A stretch of 64,000 nucleotides of DNA from Rhodospirillales bacterium. GTDB taxonomy: Bacteria > Pseudomonadota > Alphaproteobacteria > Rhodospirillales > Defluviicoccaceae. Below the pieces are notes generated by a model. That model did not search any database, was not told where the DNA came from, and was given only the letters and a program-made list of their open reading frames with translations. Position 1 is the stretch's first letter. Every line of letters begins with the position of its first letter. The DNA lies in contig JADJXQ010000002.1 in NCBI GenBank assembly GCA_016710335.1, forward strand, positions 434,001-498,000. Reading direction: 5' to 3'. Positions 16,701 through 29,285 of this stretch are shown piece after piece. The translations under genes and the position numbers were made by a program.

Positions 16701-17256
16701 AAACGGAGCCGGCGACCCCGACCGGCGCGCCGACGACGCCGGAAACCAGATCGATCCGGACAAGTTCGTGAGCCCCGGGCAGACCCTGCAGCACAACCGC
16801 GGCGCCGGCCGCGTGGTTGACGACGATGGCCGACGCGGCTGCGGCCAGCTCCGCGACCACGGTGACACCGCCGGTGGCGAGGTCGACGGTCAGCAGCCGC
16901 GCATCCGCGCCGGCTTCCAGCACCAGCGCCGCGTTTCCGTCGGCGGCAAGGTCAGCCGCAACAAGCGGGCGGCCGAGGTCGGTAATAAGGGTCGCCGCGG
17001 CGCGGGAGGTCGTTTGCCGCGGGGCCTGCAGGATCGCTCCGGCAGCCTCCACCACGTAGAGGGACAGGCCGTCATCCGCCGGCAGAACCGCCACGGGATT
17101 CTGGTAGCCCTGGCCATGCGTGAGGATTCTGCGGTCCAGCAGCCGCACCGAGAGGATGCTGCCGTCGGTCGCGCCGAGCCAGAGCGCGTTGTCGTTGTCG
17201 CGGAAGCGGACACAGCCTTGGGCCGCGGTCCGGGCGAGGCTGATCGGCTGATGCAT
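13725..17256 (-). pseudogene. Large M6-like zinc metalloprotease (frameshifted)
   Basis: About 1,175 codons. The first ~550 residues are repetitive beta-rich sequence that looks like a propeller (recurrent blocks such as LSLYVVEAAGAIL and NAALVLEAGADARLLTVDL). The protease part has the zinc motif HELGHTLGCGDLY near residue 600, followed by ALDLMGN and NRMRLGWID, as in M6/immune-inhibitor-A-like peptidases. No classical signal peptide is evident. The upstream frame loses similarity at about 14721, where deleting one base restores a continuous protein through KGTWHTIVARVRNGGTVDAENVRIEV (a CARDB/beta-sandwich-like region) to the TAA at 13725. The lesion could be a sequencing error. The N-terminal part up to the shift keeps the catalytic site. 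Confidence 0.7.
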
Positions 17257-17384
17257 CGTTTCTCTCTCCCACCCCCTCCAACGCCGGCGGGACGCTGGCG
17301 AGGCGCAGGGCGTGAGAACGATTATCGCTAGCGCACCGGGAGGCCGCTAGCGGTCGCTGGATGGAGAAAGGGTGCAAAGAGGAT

Positions 17385-18191
17385 CTAGATCTCCGTCCCC
17401 ATCGTGCGCCGACCGAGAAACGACGGCGATCCATCGCCGCAGGCAAGCACGGACACGCCGAGCGACGGGCCCAACAAGCTGGTTTCTTGTTCCCGCATAC
17501 AGGCTGCCACCTGGCGCCGCCGCTGCACCTTGAGCTTGCCAAGCAGATTGTGAACGTGGGATTTCACCGTCGCCAACTCTATGCCGAGGCTGCGGGCGAT
17601 GTCCTTGTTGCTGAGCCCGGCGCAGATAAGGCTGATGACCTGTGATTCGCGCGCGGTGAGCACGGGCGCCGGTACCTGAATTTGCCGGCGGGCGACCAAA
17701 GCCAGTTCCGTGATGCGGCGGAGAAGCCCCCCGGCAACCGCTGCTGAGCACGTCTGCTCGCCGCGTGCGGCGCTGGCGATCGCAGCGGCCAGATCGGCGA
17801 GGGCCGTGTTTCCGGGCACGTAACCGTCGGCTCCTGCTTCCGCCCAGGCCATGACGTTTTCCTCCGTTTCGTCAAGGGCAAGCGCGACGATGCGCACGGC
17901 CGGCGCGCACGCGCGAACGTGACGAACAGCGCCGAGGCCGTCAGGAAGCGCCGCATCCAGCAACAGGATGTGCAGGGTGGCTTGCCGACAACGGGCCGCC
18001 ACCTCGTGCAGGTCCGCGGCGAGCCCGGCAATGGACAGCATCGGGTCACGCCCGAGGACGTCGGCGAGGCCCTCCCGGAAGAATCGGACGTGCGAAGCGA
18101 TCAATACGTTCAGGGGCGGCCGGAGACCGGGCTCCGGAGCCGGGCCCGCTGCTGCATCCATCGATGCTGCACCTGCCGCTGCTGCATCCAT
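17385..18191 (-). CDS. LuxR-family response regulator (REC + HTH)
   Basis: 268 residues. Residues ~25-145 form a receiver-like domain with the phosphoacceptor region HILLLDAALPDGLGAV and a downstream ADGYVPGNT segment. Residues ~180-240 are a LuxR/GerE helix-turn-helix (LTARESQVISLICAGLSNKDIARSLGIELATVKSHVHNLL, given here in two parts: up to SLICAGLSN and KDIARSLGI onward). No partner histidine kinase is nearby. A GAGGAG precedes the ATG at 18191. A second ATG 30 bp in, within an 18-bp direct repeat, is an alternative start. It lies 128 bp upstream of the large metalloprotease start and co-directional, so regulation of or with that gene is conceivable. Confidence 0.85.
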   Translation of the reverse strand: MDAAAAGAASMDAAAGPAPEPGLRPPLNVLIASHVRFFREGLADVLGRDPMLSIAGLAADLHEVAARCRQATLHILLLDAALPDGLGAVRHVRACAPAVRIVALALDETEENVMAWAEAGADGYVPGNTALADLAAAIASAARGEQTCSAAVAGGLLRRITELALVARRQIQVPAPVLTARESQVISLICAGLSNKDIARSLGIELATVKSHVHNLLGKLKVQRRRQVAACMREQETSLLGPSLGVSVLACGDGSPSFLGRRTMGTEI

Positions 18192-18193
18192 CG
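18146..18193 (-). repeat. 18-bp direct repeat duplicating the start codon of the LuxR regulator
   Basis: Identical 18-bp copies at 18146-18163 and 18176-18193. Each includes an in-frame ATG of the regulator gene and encodes MDAAA, which gives two possible starts 30 bp apart. Confidence 0.85.
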
Positions 18194-18661
18194 TGGTCTC
18201 CTCATTCTCCGCAAGCTCCGCTCCCCGAGGCGACGAGCATCGCCCCCGACGCGCAGGTGGCGCAGCGCGCGTTCCATTTTATTTTGATTTTGCAACGACG
18301 GTAGCACAACGCCCGCGGTAACGCACCCGGTCCAGTCGCGCGGTCGGCCCGGAGGACCGTCATCCCGACCCTTGTATGCGATCACCACTTCCGGCTCACC
18401 GACGTCTTGCGCCCGAAACCCGCCCGGCGACGACCGCCGCCGGCAAAAGGAGCGCGGACCCCTTCCGTCAAAGCATGCCTCGCGATGGCCAGGTCGTAGA
18501 AAGCAACGGCCTCGAGGACCTGTAGGCAGGCGAAACCGGCTTGAAAACATACGTCGGAATACGCCTCCGGCTATTCCGACCTACGCAGCTCTTACGCGAT
18601 TGCAGCCGGATGTGCCGCACCGCCCTGTGGAAGTCGGTGCGCTCGCCATGGGCGTCGTGGC
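18194..18661. other. Intergenic region with the second REP-like copy
   Basis: About 470 bp without a gene. The left part holds an AT-rich segment (18275-18300, ttttattttgattttgc), a likely promoter region of the leftward LuxR-type regulator. The right part is REP-like copy 2. Nothing else is recognised. Confidence 0.5.
18478..18588 (+). repeat. Dispersed REP-like repeat, copy 2
   Basis: Same element as at 12561-12669. The palindrome core at 18550-18585 is identical over its 36 bp. The left part shares cctcgcgatg and aggtcgtagaaagcaa with several differences and a shifted length. Confidence 0.75.
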
Positions 18662-19084
18662 TCAGGCTTGCGCCTTCGCGCCCTCGTAGTTCAGCATCCA
18701 GGGGGTGCCGTAGCGGTCGGTGAACATGGCGAAGCGCTCGGCCCAGAACGTCTCGCCTGGCGCCATCGCCACGGCTTCCGCGTCCCTCGCCAGGGCGTCG
18801 TAGATGCGGTCGAACTCGGCCGGCGAGGACGGCGCGATGCTGACCCCGAAGCCTTGCGGCTTGCGGTACATCTCCCCGGGGCAGTCGGACGCCATGACGG
18901 TCGTGTCGCCGAGCCGGACGGCCATGTGCATGACGAGGTCGTCGCCGCCGGGCATGCGGCTCTCGGCGTCCGGCGCGTCGGCATTTCGCATCACGTGCAC
19001 GATGGTCCCGCCGAGCGTCTCGGCGTAGTGGGTCATCGCTTCCAGGCAGTTGCCGTTGAAGAACAGGTAGATCGTCGGCTCCAT
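18662..19084 (-). CDS. VOC family protein (PhnB-like glyoxalase fold)
   Basis: 140 residues, a PhnB-type vicinal-oxygen-chelate protein. Typical segments are PTIYLFFNGNCLEAMTHYAETLGG, a MPGGDDLVMHMAVRLGDTTVMASD block, and the C-terminal FAMFTDRYGTPWMLNYE. Members are mostly of unknown substrate and lack an assigned reaction. It lies 17 bp after the SRPBCC gene on the same strand, a common VOC/SRPBCC pairing, and may be the last gene of the operon led by the oxidoreductase and nifJ. Confidence 0.85.
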   Translation of the reverse strand: MEPTIYLFFNGNCLEAMTHYAETLGGTIVHVMRNADAPDAESRMPGGDDLVMHMAVRLGDTTVMASDCPGEMYRKPQGFGVSIAPSSPAEFDRIYDALARDAEAVAMAPGETFWAERFAMFTDRYGTPWMLNYEGAKAQA

Positions 19085-19101
19085 GATCCCTCTCCCTGGT
19101 T

Positions 19102-19566
19102 TCAGAGCGTCCGCGCGAGCGCTTCAAGCTGGTCGGCGGCCTTGCCCCAGCCATCGTGAAAGCCCATGGCTTCGTGTTCGGCCTTCGCCTCGGCCGTCCA
19201 GTGCCGGGCGCGCGCCGTGTAGAGGGTCTTGCCGTTTCCGGCGTCCTCGAAGGTCACCTCGGCAACCATGAACGCGCGCTCCGAAGGACGCCAGCCGGGA
19301 AGGAAGGCGTCGGTGCTGACGAGGCGCTCGTTCGGAACGATTTCCAGGAACACGCCCGTGTTCGGGAACCGCTCGCCGTCGGGCCCGCGCATCAGGCAAG
19401 AGAACTCGCCGCCGGGCTTCAGGTCGATGTGCACGTCGCTGGCGCGCCACGGCTTCGGGCAGAACCACTGCTCCAGGAGGTGCGCGTCGGTCCAGCAGCG
19501 CCACAGCTTGTCGCGCGGCGCGTCGAGGACGCGGGTGAGGACCAGATCGCGATCCGCTTCGGTCAC
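19102..19566 (-). CDS. SRPBCC family protein (AHSA1/ATPase activator homologue domain)
   Basis: 154 residues with the START-like helix-grip fold used for binding hydrophobic ligands. Diagnostic segments are LTRVLDAPRDKLWRCWTD, EQWFCPKPWRA, KPGGEFSCLMRGPDG, a VFLEIVPNERLVSTDAF strand pair, and the C-terminal HEAMGFHDGWGKAADQLEAL. Function is not known for this subgroup. It lies 22 bp after the DHODH-like gene and 17 bp before the VOC gene. Confidence 0.87.
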   Translation of the reverse strand: MTEADRDLVLTRVLDAPRDKLWRCWTDAHLLEQWFCPKPWRASDVHIDLKPGGEFSCLMRGPDGERFPNTGVFLEIVPNERLVSTDAFLPGWRPSERAFMVAEVTFEDAGNGKTLYTARARHWTAEAKAEHEAMGFHDGWGKAADQLEALARTL

Positions 19567-19588
19567 GGCAGGCGCAGTCCGTCCGGCG

Positions 19589-20593
19589 TCAAAGCATGTA
19601 GGGGCTCTTGTAGCTCTCCAGAATCTTGATGTAGTTGGCGCGCTCGAAGGCGGAGGGGTCGGCGACCTTTTGCTGGCTCATGGAGCCCTTCATCTGGGCG
19701 AGGGACGCGTAGTCGCGGCGCTCCATCCACTCGGACATGCCGTTGCAGAGGGTGCGGGCGTAGCCGGCGCCATTGCGGAGCAGCGCGGAGGTGGTCATGA
19801 CCGCGTCGGCGCCCGCCAGCACGTACTTGAGCGCCTCGGTCGCCGTCTGCACGCCGCGGGTCGCCGCCAGCGACACCTTGACCCGGCCATGGAGGATGGC
19901 GATCCACATCAGCGGCAGGCGGATCTCGCTGGCGGTCGAGAGCTCCAGGCTCGGCGTCACCTCCAGCTCGTCCAGGTCATAGTCCGGCTGGTAGAAACGG
20001 TTGAACAGCACCAGGCCGTCGATCCCGGCGTCTTCCAGTCGCATCGCCATCTCGCCGATGGCGCTGAAGAACGGCACCATCTTGAGGGCGACGGGGATGC
20101 CGACGGCGCCTTTGACCTTGCGGGCGATCTCGACGTACTGGTCCTCGACGGCGCGGGCGGAGAGCGTGACATCCGCCGGAATGTAGAAGATGTTGAGCTC
20201 AAGGGCGTCGGCGCCGGCCTGCTCGATCTCCTTGGCGTAGTCGATCCAGCCTGCATCGGTGACGCCGTTGAGGCTGCCGATGATCGGAACGCTGCACGCC
20301 TCCTTGGCGCCGCGCACCAGTTCCAGATACTGATCGGGGCCGACGTGGTAGTCCTCGACATCCGGAAAATAGGTGAGCGCCTCGGGATAACTCTCGTTGC
20401 CGGACTCGTGCAGGTGGATGAAGGCGTCGTTTTCGCGGCGGATCTGCTCCTCGAACAGGGAGAACATGACGACGGCCGCGGCGCCGCCGTCTTCCAGGCG
20501 CTTGATGCCGTCGAGGCTGGACGACAGCGGCCCCGCCGAAGCGACGATCGGATGCTGTAACTCAAGCCCCATGTAGCGTGTGCGTAGATCCAT
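19589..20593 (-). CDS. Dihydroorotate dehydrogenase-like flavoprotein
   Basis: 334-residue TIM-barrel protein of the DHODH-like family that often lies beside PFOR/nifJ genes. It starts MDLRTRYMGLELQHPIVASAGPLS and has GGAAAVVMFSLFEEQI, the SNxN-like ligand segment GSLNGVTDAGW, the ADALELNIFYIP barrel strand, VALKMVPFF, and a FMN-phosphate-binding region (TRGVQTATEALKYVLAGADAVM). The ATG at 20593 gives the family N-terminus; the frame continues upstream without similarity. It follows nifJ by 42 bp. The true reaction is unclear, but the partner PFOR suggests a ferredoxin-linked or anaerobic role. Confidence 0.88.
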   Translation of the reverse strand: MDLRTRYMGLELQHPIVASAGPLSSSLDGIKRLEDGGAAAVVMFSLFEEQIRRENDAFIHLHESGNESYPEALTYFPDVEDYHVGPDQYLELVRGAKEACSVPIIGSLNGVTDAGWIDYAKEIEQAGADALELNIFYIPADVTLSARAVEDQYVEIARKVKGAVGIPVALKMVPFFSAIGEMAMRLEDAGIDGLVLFNRFYQPDYDLDELEVTPSLELSTASEIRLPLMWIAILHGRVKVSLAATRGVQTATEALKYVLAGADAVMTTSALLRNGAGYARTLCNGMSEWMERRDYASLAQMKGSMSQQKVADPSAFERANYIKILESYKSPYML

Positions 20594-20634
20594 GATCCCG
20601 TTTCCTCCTCGGTGTGCCGGCAGTCGTCTGTCGC

Positions 20635-24184
<3,550 letters not shown>

Positions 24185-24188
<4 letters not shown>

Positions 24189-25925
24189 TTTGTCCTCCGC
24201 CTGAGCCCGCCCCGGACCGCGCGGTTGCGCGGCGCCGAAGGGCGCTTCCTCGTTTCCACGCACTCGCCGGGCGCACAGGGCCGAATTCTGGATCGGCCTG
24301 CCGCCGGTTCCGGGATCATGGAGATCGCGTGGCACGGGCACTGTTCAAAGCAGACCGCGCAGCCGGTGCAGAGCGTGTAGTCGTACTTATAGCGACGGCC
24401 GGGCCCGAGCTTGATGATGGCGTTCTCCGGGCAGGCGCCGTAGCAGCCGTCGCACTCGAAGCAGTTGCCGCACGACAGGCATCGCTTGGCCTCGTAGACC
24501 GCGTCCTTGTCGCTGAGGCCGCCGATCACCTCCTCGAAGCTCGAGATGCGGCGCTGGATGTCCAGATGCGGTTGCGGGCGCTGCGCCGCGTCGGTGTAGA
24601 ACCACAGGTGCAGCTTCTCGAACGTCGCGATGTCCTGCTTCTTGGCCTTGGTGTAGGTCGTGTTGCGCAGCCAGGCGTCGATGTTGCGCGCCGCCTTCTT
24701 GCCGTGTCCGACGGCGATGGTGACGGTGCGTTCCGACGGCACCATGTCGCCGCCGGCGAACAGACCCGGACTGCCGGTCATCATCTGGTCGTTGACGATG
24801 ACCACGCCATCGGCCTTGAACTGAACGCCGGGGACGCTTTGCAGGAAGCTGGTGTCGGCGTCCTGGCCCAGCGCCATGACCAGGTCGTCGGCCTCGATGG
24901 TCTCCAACTCGCCGGTCGGCTGCGGCCGGCCGTTCTCGTCGACCCGCATCACCTCTACAGTGAACCGGGTCTCCTCGATGGATTTGATGGTGCGGAGCCA
25001 GTGGATTTTGACCCCCTCCTCCAGCGCTTCGTCGGCCTCGAACTCGTGCGCCGGCATGTGTTCGCGGTCGCGGCGATAGATGATCATCGGCTCGTAGCCC
25101 GAGGCGCTTGGCGACGCGGGCGGCGTCCATGGCGGTGTTGCCGCCGCCGTAGATGGCGACGCGCCGGCCCAGTTTCGGGGCGTTGCCGCTTTCCACGTCC
25201 CTGAGGAAGCTGATGGCGTCGAGCATCTTGCCGGCGTCGCGGGCCGGGATATCGGTGCGCTTGCTGATGTGAGCGCCGACGGCGACGAACATCGCGTCGA
25301 AATCGCCTGGCCGCTTTTCGGCCAAGTCCTCGACCTTGTGGTTGAGGACGATCTTGACGCCCATCTGTTCAATACGTTTGATCTCGCCGTCGAGGATGTC
25401 GCGCGGAAGACGATAGGACGGGATGCCGAAATGCATCATGCCGCCGGCCAGCGGCCCAGCGTCGTGCATTTCCACCTCGTGGCCCATGAGGGCGAGATGA
25501 TGCGCGGCCGACAGGCCGCTCGGGCCGGCGCCGACGATGAGGACACGCTTGCCGGTCGGCGGCGCCTGGAATCGCGGTGTCCAGCCTTCCTCCAGCGCTT
25601 TGTCGCCCAGGAAGCGTTCGACCGCGTGGATGCTGATCGTCTGGTCGAGGCGACCGCGGTTACAGCTGTCCTCGCAGGGATGATAGCAGACGCGGCCGTG
25701 CACCGCCGGCAGCGGGTTGTCCTGGAGGATCGTCTCCCAGGCTTCGCGGAAGCGGCCCTCCTGGCAATGGGCGAGCCACGCCTGGATATTCTCGCCGGCC
25801 GGGCAGGCGTTGTTGCACGGAGGGAGGAGGTCGAAATAGATCGGCCGTTGCACCCGCACCGGGCCGGTGCCGGACTTGCGACCCAGGTCCGGCGGCACCG
25901 TCAGATCGTTCCATTGCTCGCTCAT
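24185..25925 (-). pseudogene. NAD(P)- and Fe-S-dependent oxidoreductase (GltD-like), frameshifted
   Basis: About 580 codons of a GltD-like flavoprotein with extra ferredoxin clusters. The N-terminal helical Fe-S part has CNNACPAGENIQAWL and CYHPCEDSC. The FAD site is GAGPSGLSAAHHLALMGHEV, and the NAD(P) site is YGGGNTAMDAARVAKRLG. The C-terminus has CLSCGNCFECDGCYGACP and CTGCAVCFEQCP. One extra base near 25098, just after AKRLG, splits the frame; removing it gives KRLGYEPMIIYRRDREHMPAHE. It is the first gene of the leftward nifJ operon and likely couples NAD(P)H to PFOR or ferredoxin. GAGGAGG lies upstream of the ATG. Confidence 0.8.
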
Positions 25926-26335
25926 TGCTGAACCTTCCTCCTCATGTCGTGTTGCCGCGGCGGGTCGGGCCTGCCGCTTCTGCTAACCCCATCCTCTTCC
26001 GGAGAGGCCTCATGCCAGCGTTCGCTCGATCCCTGCAACGGGCAAATGCCACGTCAGCCACCGACGTTTCCAGGTCTGGTCAGGGCGCCTCTGCCGGCGT
26101 CCCGAGAATACCGTTAGCATCAGGGTGCAGCCGGTTGCAAAGGCGAACGTCATCCATGCTGATGTGGACGCGGATCGTTCTTCGTTGTCGGGACCAAGGT
26201 ACTCGGGAAACGGATGCTGGACAAGCGGATCGGTGCCTGCCTATGTGAATTCGCCGCGCAACCCTGCCATCTGCTTCCGGCATTGCGCACCCTAGGCAGA
26301 CGGCGCAGACGCGCAGCAATGGAGAGGTTCAGTCC
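25926..26335. other. Divergent intergenic region between the oxidoreductase/nifJ operon and nnrU
   Basis: 410 bp without a gene. It must contain the promoters of both flanking units. I looked for a sigma-54 site and an FNR-type TTGAT-N4-ATCAA site for the leftward operon and found none I trust. Confidence 0.5.
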
Positions 26336-27037
26336 ATGACGGGTTCACTCTGGCTCGCCGCCATCAGCGTCCTGGTCTTCGTCGCCAGCCACATCATCCT
26401 TTCCGCGCCGCCGGTGCGCGAGCCGCTCATCGCCCGCCTCGGCGCACGCGGCTTCCAGGGGGCCTACTCGGTGCTCTCTCTCCTGCTCATCGTCTGGGTG
26501 GTCATGGCCTACAATGACGCACCTTATGTCTCGGTGTGGCAGCCGCCGGTATGGATCCGGCATCTGGCGCTGACGCTGATGCTCTTCTCCTGCATTCTCG
26601 TCGTCGCCGGCATGACGACGCCGAGCCCCACTGCGGTGGCCGGCGCCGACGGCGGCAGCGGACTTGCCGGGCGCGGTCCGGTCGGGATGCAGAAGGTGAC
26701 GCGTCATCCGATGATGTGGGGCGTGGCGATCTGGGGCGTGGCGCACCTGCTCGCCAACGGCGCCGCCGCGGACGTGTTGTTGTTCGGCGGCATGACGGTT
26801 CTGGCGCTGGCCGGCGCCTACGGCATCGACGTGAAGAAGCGCGCGAGTCTCGGAAGCGCGTGGACGGGCTTTGCGCAGAAGACATCGTTCGTGCCGTTCG
26901 CGGCGACCATCCAGCGCCGCAATCGGGTGAGCCTGGGGGAGATCGGCTGGTGGCGGCTCGCCCTCGGCGTCGCCCTCTACGCTGTCCTGCTGTGGGCTCA
27001 TCAGTGGCTGTTCGGGGTGTCGCCCGTCGCGGTCTGA
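26336..27037 (+). CDS. NnrU family membrane protein
   Basis: 233-residue integral membrane protein of the NnrU family, associated with nitric oxide/denitrification regulons and with carotenoid isomerase-like Z-ISO proteins. It has about six hydrophobic segments. The diagnostic motifs are ASHIILSAPPVREPLIARLG near the N-terminus, VTRHPMMWGVAIWGVAHLLANG in the middle, and GIDVKKRA. AGAGG precedes the ATG. Its 3' end overlaps the 3' end of the convergent cyclase gene by 37 bp. No denitrification gene is in the window, so the process it serves is not evident. Confidence 0.88.
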   Translation: MTGSLWLAAISVLVFVASHIILSAPPVREPLIARLGARGFQGAYSVLSLLLIVWVVMAYNDAPYVSVWQPPVWIRHLALTLMLFSCILVVAGMTTPSPTAVAGADGGSGLAGRGPVGMQKVTRHPMMWGVAIWGVAHLLANGAAADVLLFGGMTVLALAGAYGIDVKKRASLGSAWTGFAQKTSFVPFAATIQRRNRVSLGEIGWWRLALGVALYAVLLWAHQWLFGVSPVAV

Positions 27038-28269
27038 GGGAGGGTGAAAATCTCCATCGGCGCGCCGACGCCACGCAGCGCGTGCACCCCGCAGGAGGTC
27101 AGGCCGTCGGGGGCGACGCGAGCGACGGTCTCGGAGATCAGCACGGGCCGGTGGAGTTGCTTGCAGAGCGCCTCGATGCGCGCCGCTTCGTTGGCGGCGG
27201 CGCCAATCACCGAGAACTCCAGGCGCTGAAGGGTGCCGATGTTGCCATAGAGGACGTCCCCCAAGTGCAAGCCGATGCCGAAGCGGATCAACGGGCTGCC
27301 GGCCTCTTCGCGGCGGCGGTTGACGGTGGCGATGCGCAGCGCGGCGTCGCGCGCGGCGGAGATGGCTTGTTTGCAGGCGCGGATGTGGTGCGGGCAGCGC
27401 TCCGGACAGTCAGTGATCGTGCCGATCGGGAAGATGGCCAGCGCGGCATCGCCGATGAAGCGCAGCACCTCCCCCTCGTGGTCGAGGACGGCGCCGGCCA
27501 TGCCTTCGAAGTAGTCGTTGAGCAGCCCCAGAAAGTCTCCGCGCGGCAGCCGATCGGCAAGGCGGGTCGAGCCACGCAAGTCCGAGAACCAGATCACTGC
27601 GTGGATGACCTCGCCGTCGCCGCGCTTGATCGAGCCTTGCAACACGCGGGCGCCGGCAAGTCGCCCGAGGTAGGTTTCGAGAATGGTCAGCGTGGTGCGG
27701 CGCAGCGCGTGCACCTCCAAGAGGCGCGAAAACACCGGCAGCATGTCGTTGATCATGCCGAGTTCGGCAGAGGAGAACCCTCCCGGTCGATCGGCGGCGA
27801 TGGTCACGGCGTTGATGCGGCCGTCGGAAAAAACCAGCGGCATGGCGACGTAGTCGGTGGCGCCTTCCGCGCGCAGATCGGCGAGGATGGGGTAGTCGAG
27901 GGGCTCGCCGGGCACGTCGAGGCGCCGGCGGATGCCGCCCGCCCCTTCGAAGATCGCCGCGAACGGGCTGGTGAGGTAAGAATCCTGGGTGAGGATTTCG
28001 TACGGCGGCATGAACTCCTCGACGTTCTCTCGGCCGCGCACCCAGGTGTACGTGGTGCCCAGGAACTGCGGGTGAAGGATGCGGATGTTGACCCGCAGTC
28101 GGTAGAGCGGAATGCCGATGGTCACCATCTGCCGGCCGAACTCGCGGATCAAGTCCTTGGGATCCGTGATGTTCCACCCCTCGGTCAGCAGCCAGTCGAC
28201 GAGGGGGTGGACATCCAGGGATGACGGCGGCGAAGGAACGCGCCGATCAATATCGGTTACGGCAGCCAT
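27001..28269 (-). CDS. Class III adenylate/guanylate cyclase with N-terminal sensory region
   Basis: 422 residues. The first ~200 residues form a GAF-like or related sensory region (LTEGWNITDPKDLIREFGRQMV, YEILTQDSYLTSPFAAIFEG). The C-terminal catalytic domain has WFSDLRGST with the first metal-binding aspartate (D230), RFIGDAALAIFP with the second (D274), and GDVLYGNIGTLQRLEFSVIGAAANEAARIE, where the usual Asp after VIG is Ala, so base specificity cannot be assigned. No transmembrane segment is evident. The ATG giving MAAVTDIDRR is favoured; longer frames upstream are low-quality. It is convergent with nnrU, with overlapping 3' ends. Confidence 0.87.
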   Translation of the reverse strand: MAAVTDIDRRVPSPPSSLDVHPLVDWLLTEGWNITDPKDLIREFGRQMVTIGIPLYRLRVNIRILHPQFLGTTYTWVRGRENVEEFMPPYEILTQDSYLTSPFAAIFEGAGGIRRRLDVPGEPLDYPILADLRAEGATDYVAMPLVFSDGRINAVTIAADRPGGFSSAELGMINDMLPVFSRLLEVHALRRTTLTILETYLGRLAGARVLQGSIKRGDGEVIHAVIWFSDLRGSTRLADRLPRGDFLGLLNDYFEGMAGAVLDHEGEVLRFIGDAALAIFPIGTITDCPERCPHHIRACKQAISAARDAALRIATVNRRREEAGSPLIRFGIGLHLGDVLYGNIGTLQRLEFSVIGAAANEAARIEALCKQLHRPVLISETVARVAPDGLTSCGVHALRGVGAPMEIFTLPQTATGDTPNSH

Positions 28270-28466
28270 GACGGCCCCCTGTTCGAGCACTCCTGAACCC
28301 GGACGAGTGTATAGATCCCGAAAGGGATGCCAAGCGCCGTCGCCGCCGCCGCCGCGAACGAAAACGCCCACGCATGCGTTTTCCGGTGGTGCGGGCCGAC
28401 GAAGTGGCCGTAAGGTCGCGGCCAAGGTTCGCGGTGATACAAGGGCAACGGCCAGAGGAGATCAGG

Positions 28467-29285
28467 ATGTTCGATGCGCGCAGTATTCTCGATCAGTTGA
28501 CCGGGTCCGGCATGATGAAGAACAACCGGCTGGACCATGCGGTGGGGCCGAACGGCGTGCGCCGCAGCGGCGGCGGCCTTGGCGACCTGTTGGGCGGCAT
28601 TCTCGCCGGCGCCGGTAGCGGTAGCGGCGGCAGCGGCGGCGGCGCGTTCGGCGGGCTCGCCGGGAAGGCCCAGGACATGCTCGGCCAAGGCGCCAATGCG
28701 GTTCGGAGGAACGATCCCGTCGCCGTCGGCGGGCTGGGAGCGTTGGCCGGCGCCGTACTCGGGGGCCGCGGCGGCATGCTCGGCGGCGGCGTGCTTGCGG
28801 TGCTCGGCAGCCTCGCCTACGCGGCGCTCAACAAGCAAAGCGCCGCCACCGCAACGCCCGAGGAAGTGCAACGCGACGCGCCCCTCGGGCTCCGCGAGCC
28901 GCAGAACAAGGCGGAGCAGGAGCGCTTGCAGGAAAATGCCCTGCTCGTGCTGCGCGCCATGATCAACGCCACCAAGGCGGATGGCACGGTCGATGCGGAA
29001 GAGGTGAGGAAGATCTCCGAGCATTTACGCCAGTCGGGGACCAACGGCGAAGCGCAGCAGTTCGTGATGAGCGAAATGGCGAAGCCGATGGATACGGACG
29101 GGATCGTCGCCGCGGTCGACAGCAAGGAACTGGCGGTGGAGATCTATGCGGCCTCGCTGCTCGCCATCGAGGTCGACACGCCGGCAGAGCGCGCGTACAT
29201 CCAGGGCCTCGGCCAGCGCCTCGGCCTTAGTCCGGACGTGCTCGCAGAGGTCCACCGACAGTTGGGCGTTGAAGGGACGGCGTAG
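28467..29285 (+). CDS. DUF533 / TerB-like protein (YebE family)
   Basis: 272 residues. The N-terminal half is glycine-rich with a hydrophobic stretch (LGALAGAVLGGRGGMLGGGVLAVLGSLAYAAL, cited in parts: GALAGAVLGG and GVLAVLGSLAYAAL) that may associate with membrane. The C-terminal half is a TerB-like helical domain with acidic metal-binding-like positions (MINATKADGTVDAEEVRKI and ELAVEIYAASLLAIEVD). An AGGAGA precedes the ATG. Function of the family is unknown. Its 3' end is overlapped by the extended VapC frame on the other strand. Confidence 0.85.
   Translation: MFDARSILDQLTGSGMMKNNRLDHAVGPNGVRRSGGGLGDLLGGILAGAGSGSGGSGGGAFGGLAGKAQDMLGQGANAVRRNDPVAVGGLGALAGAVLGGRGGMLGGGVLAVLGSLAYAALNKQSAATATPEEVQRDAPLGLREPQNKAEQERLQENALLVLRAMINATKADGTVDAEEVRKISEHLRQSGTNGEAQQFVMSEMAKPMDTDGIVAAVDSKELAVEIYAASLLAIEVDTPAERAYIQGLGQRLGLSPDVLAEVHRQLGVEGTA

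Noticed and set aside
26034..26052. Sigma-54-like TGGCA ... TTGCA on the minus strand upstream of the nifJ operon
   Set aside because: The two halves are two bases further apart than the strict -24/-12 spacing allows, and it is ~110 bp from the gene.
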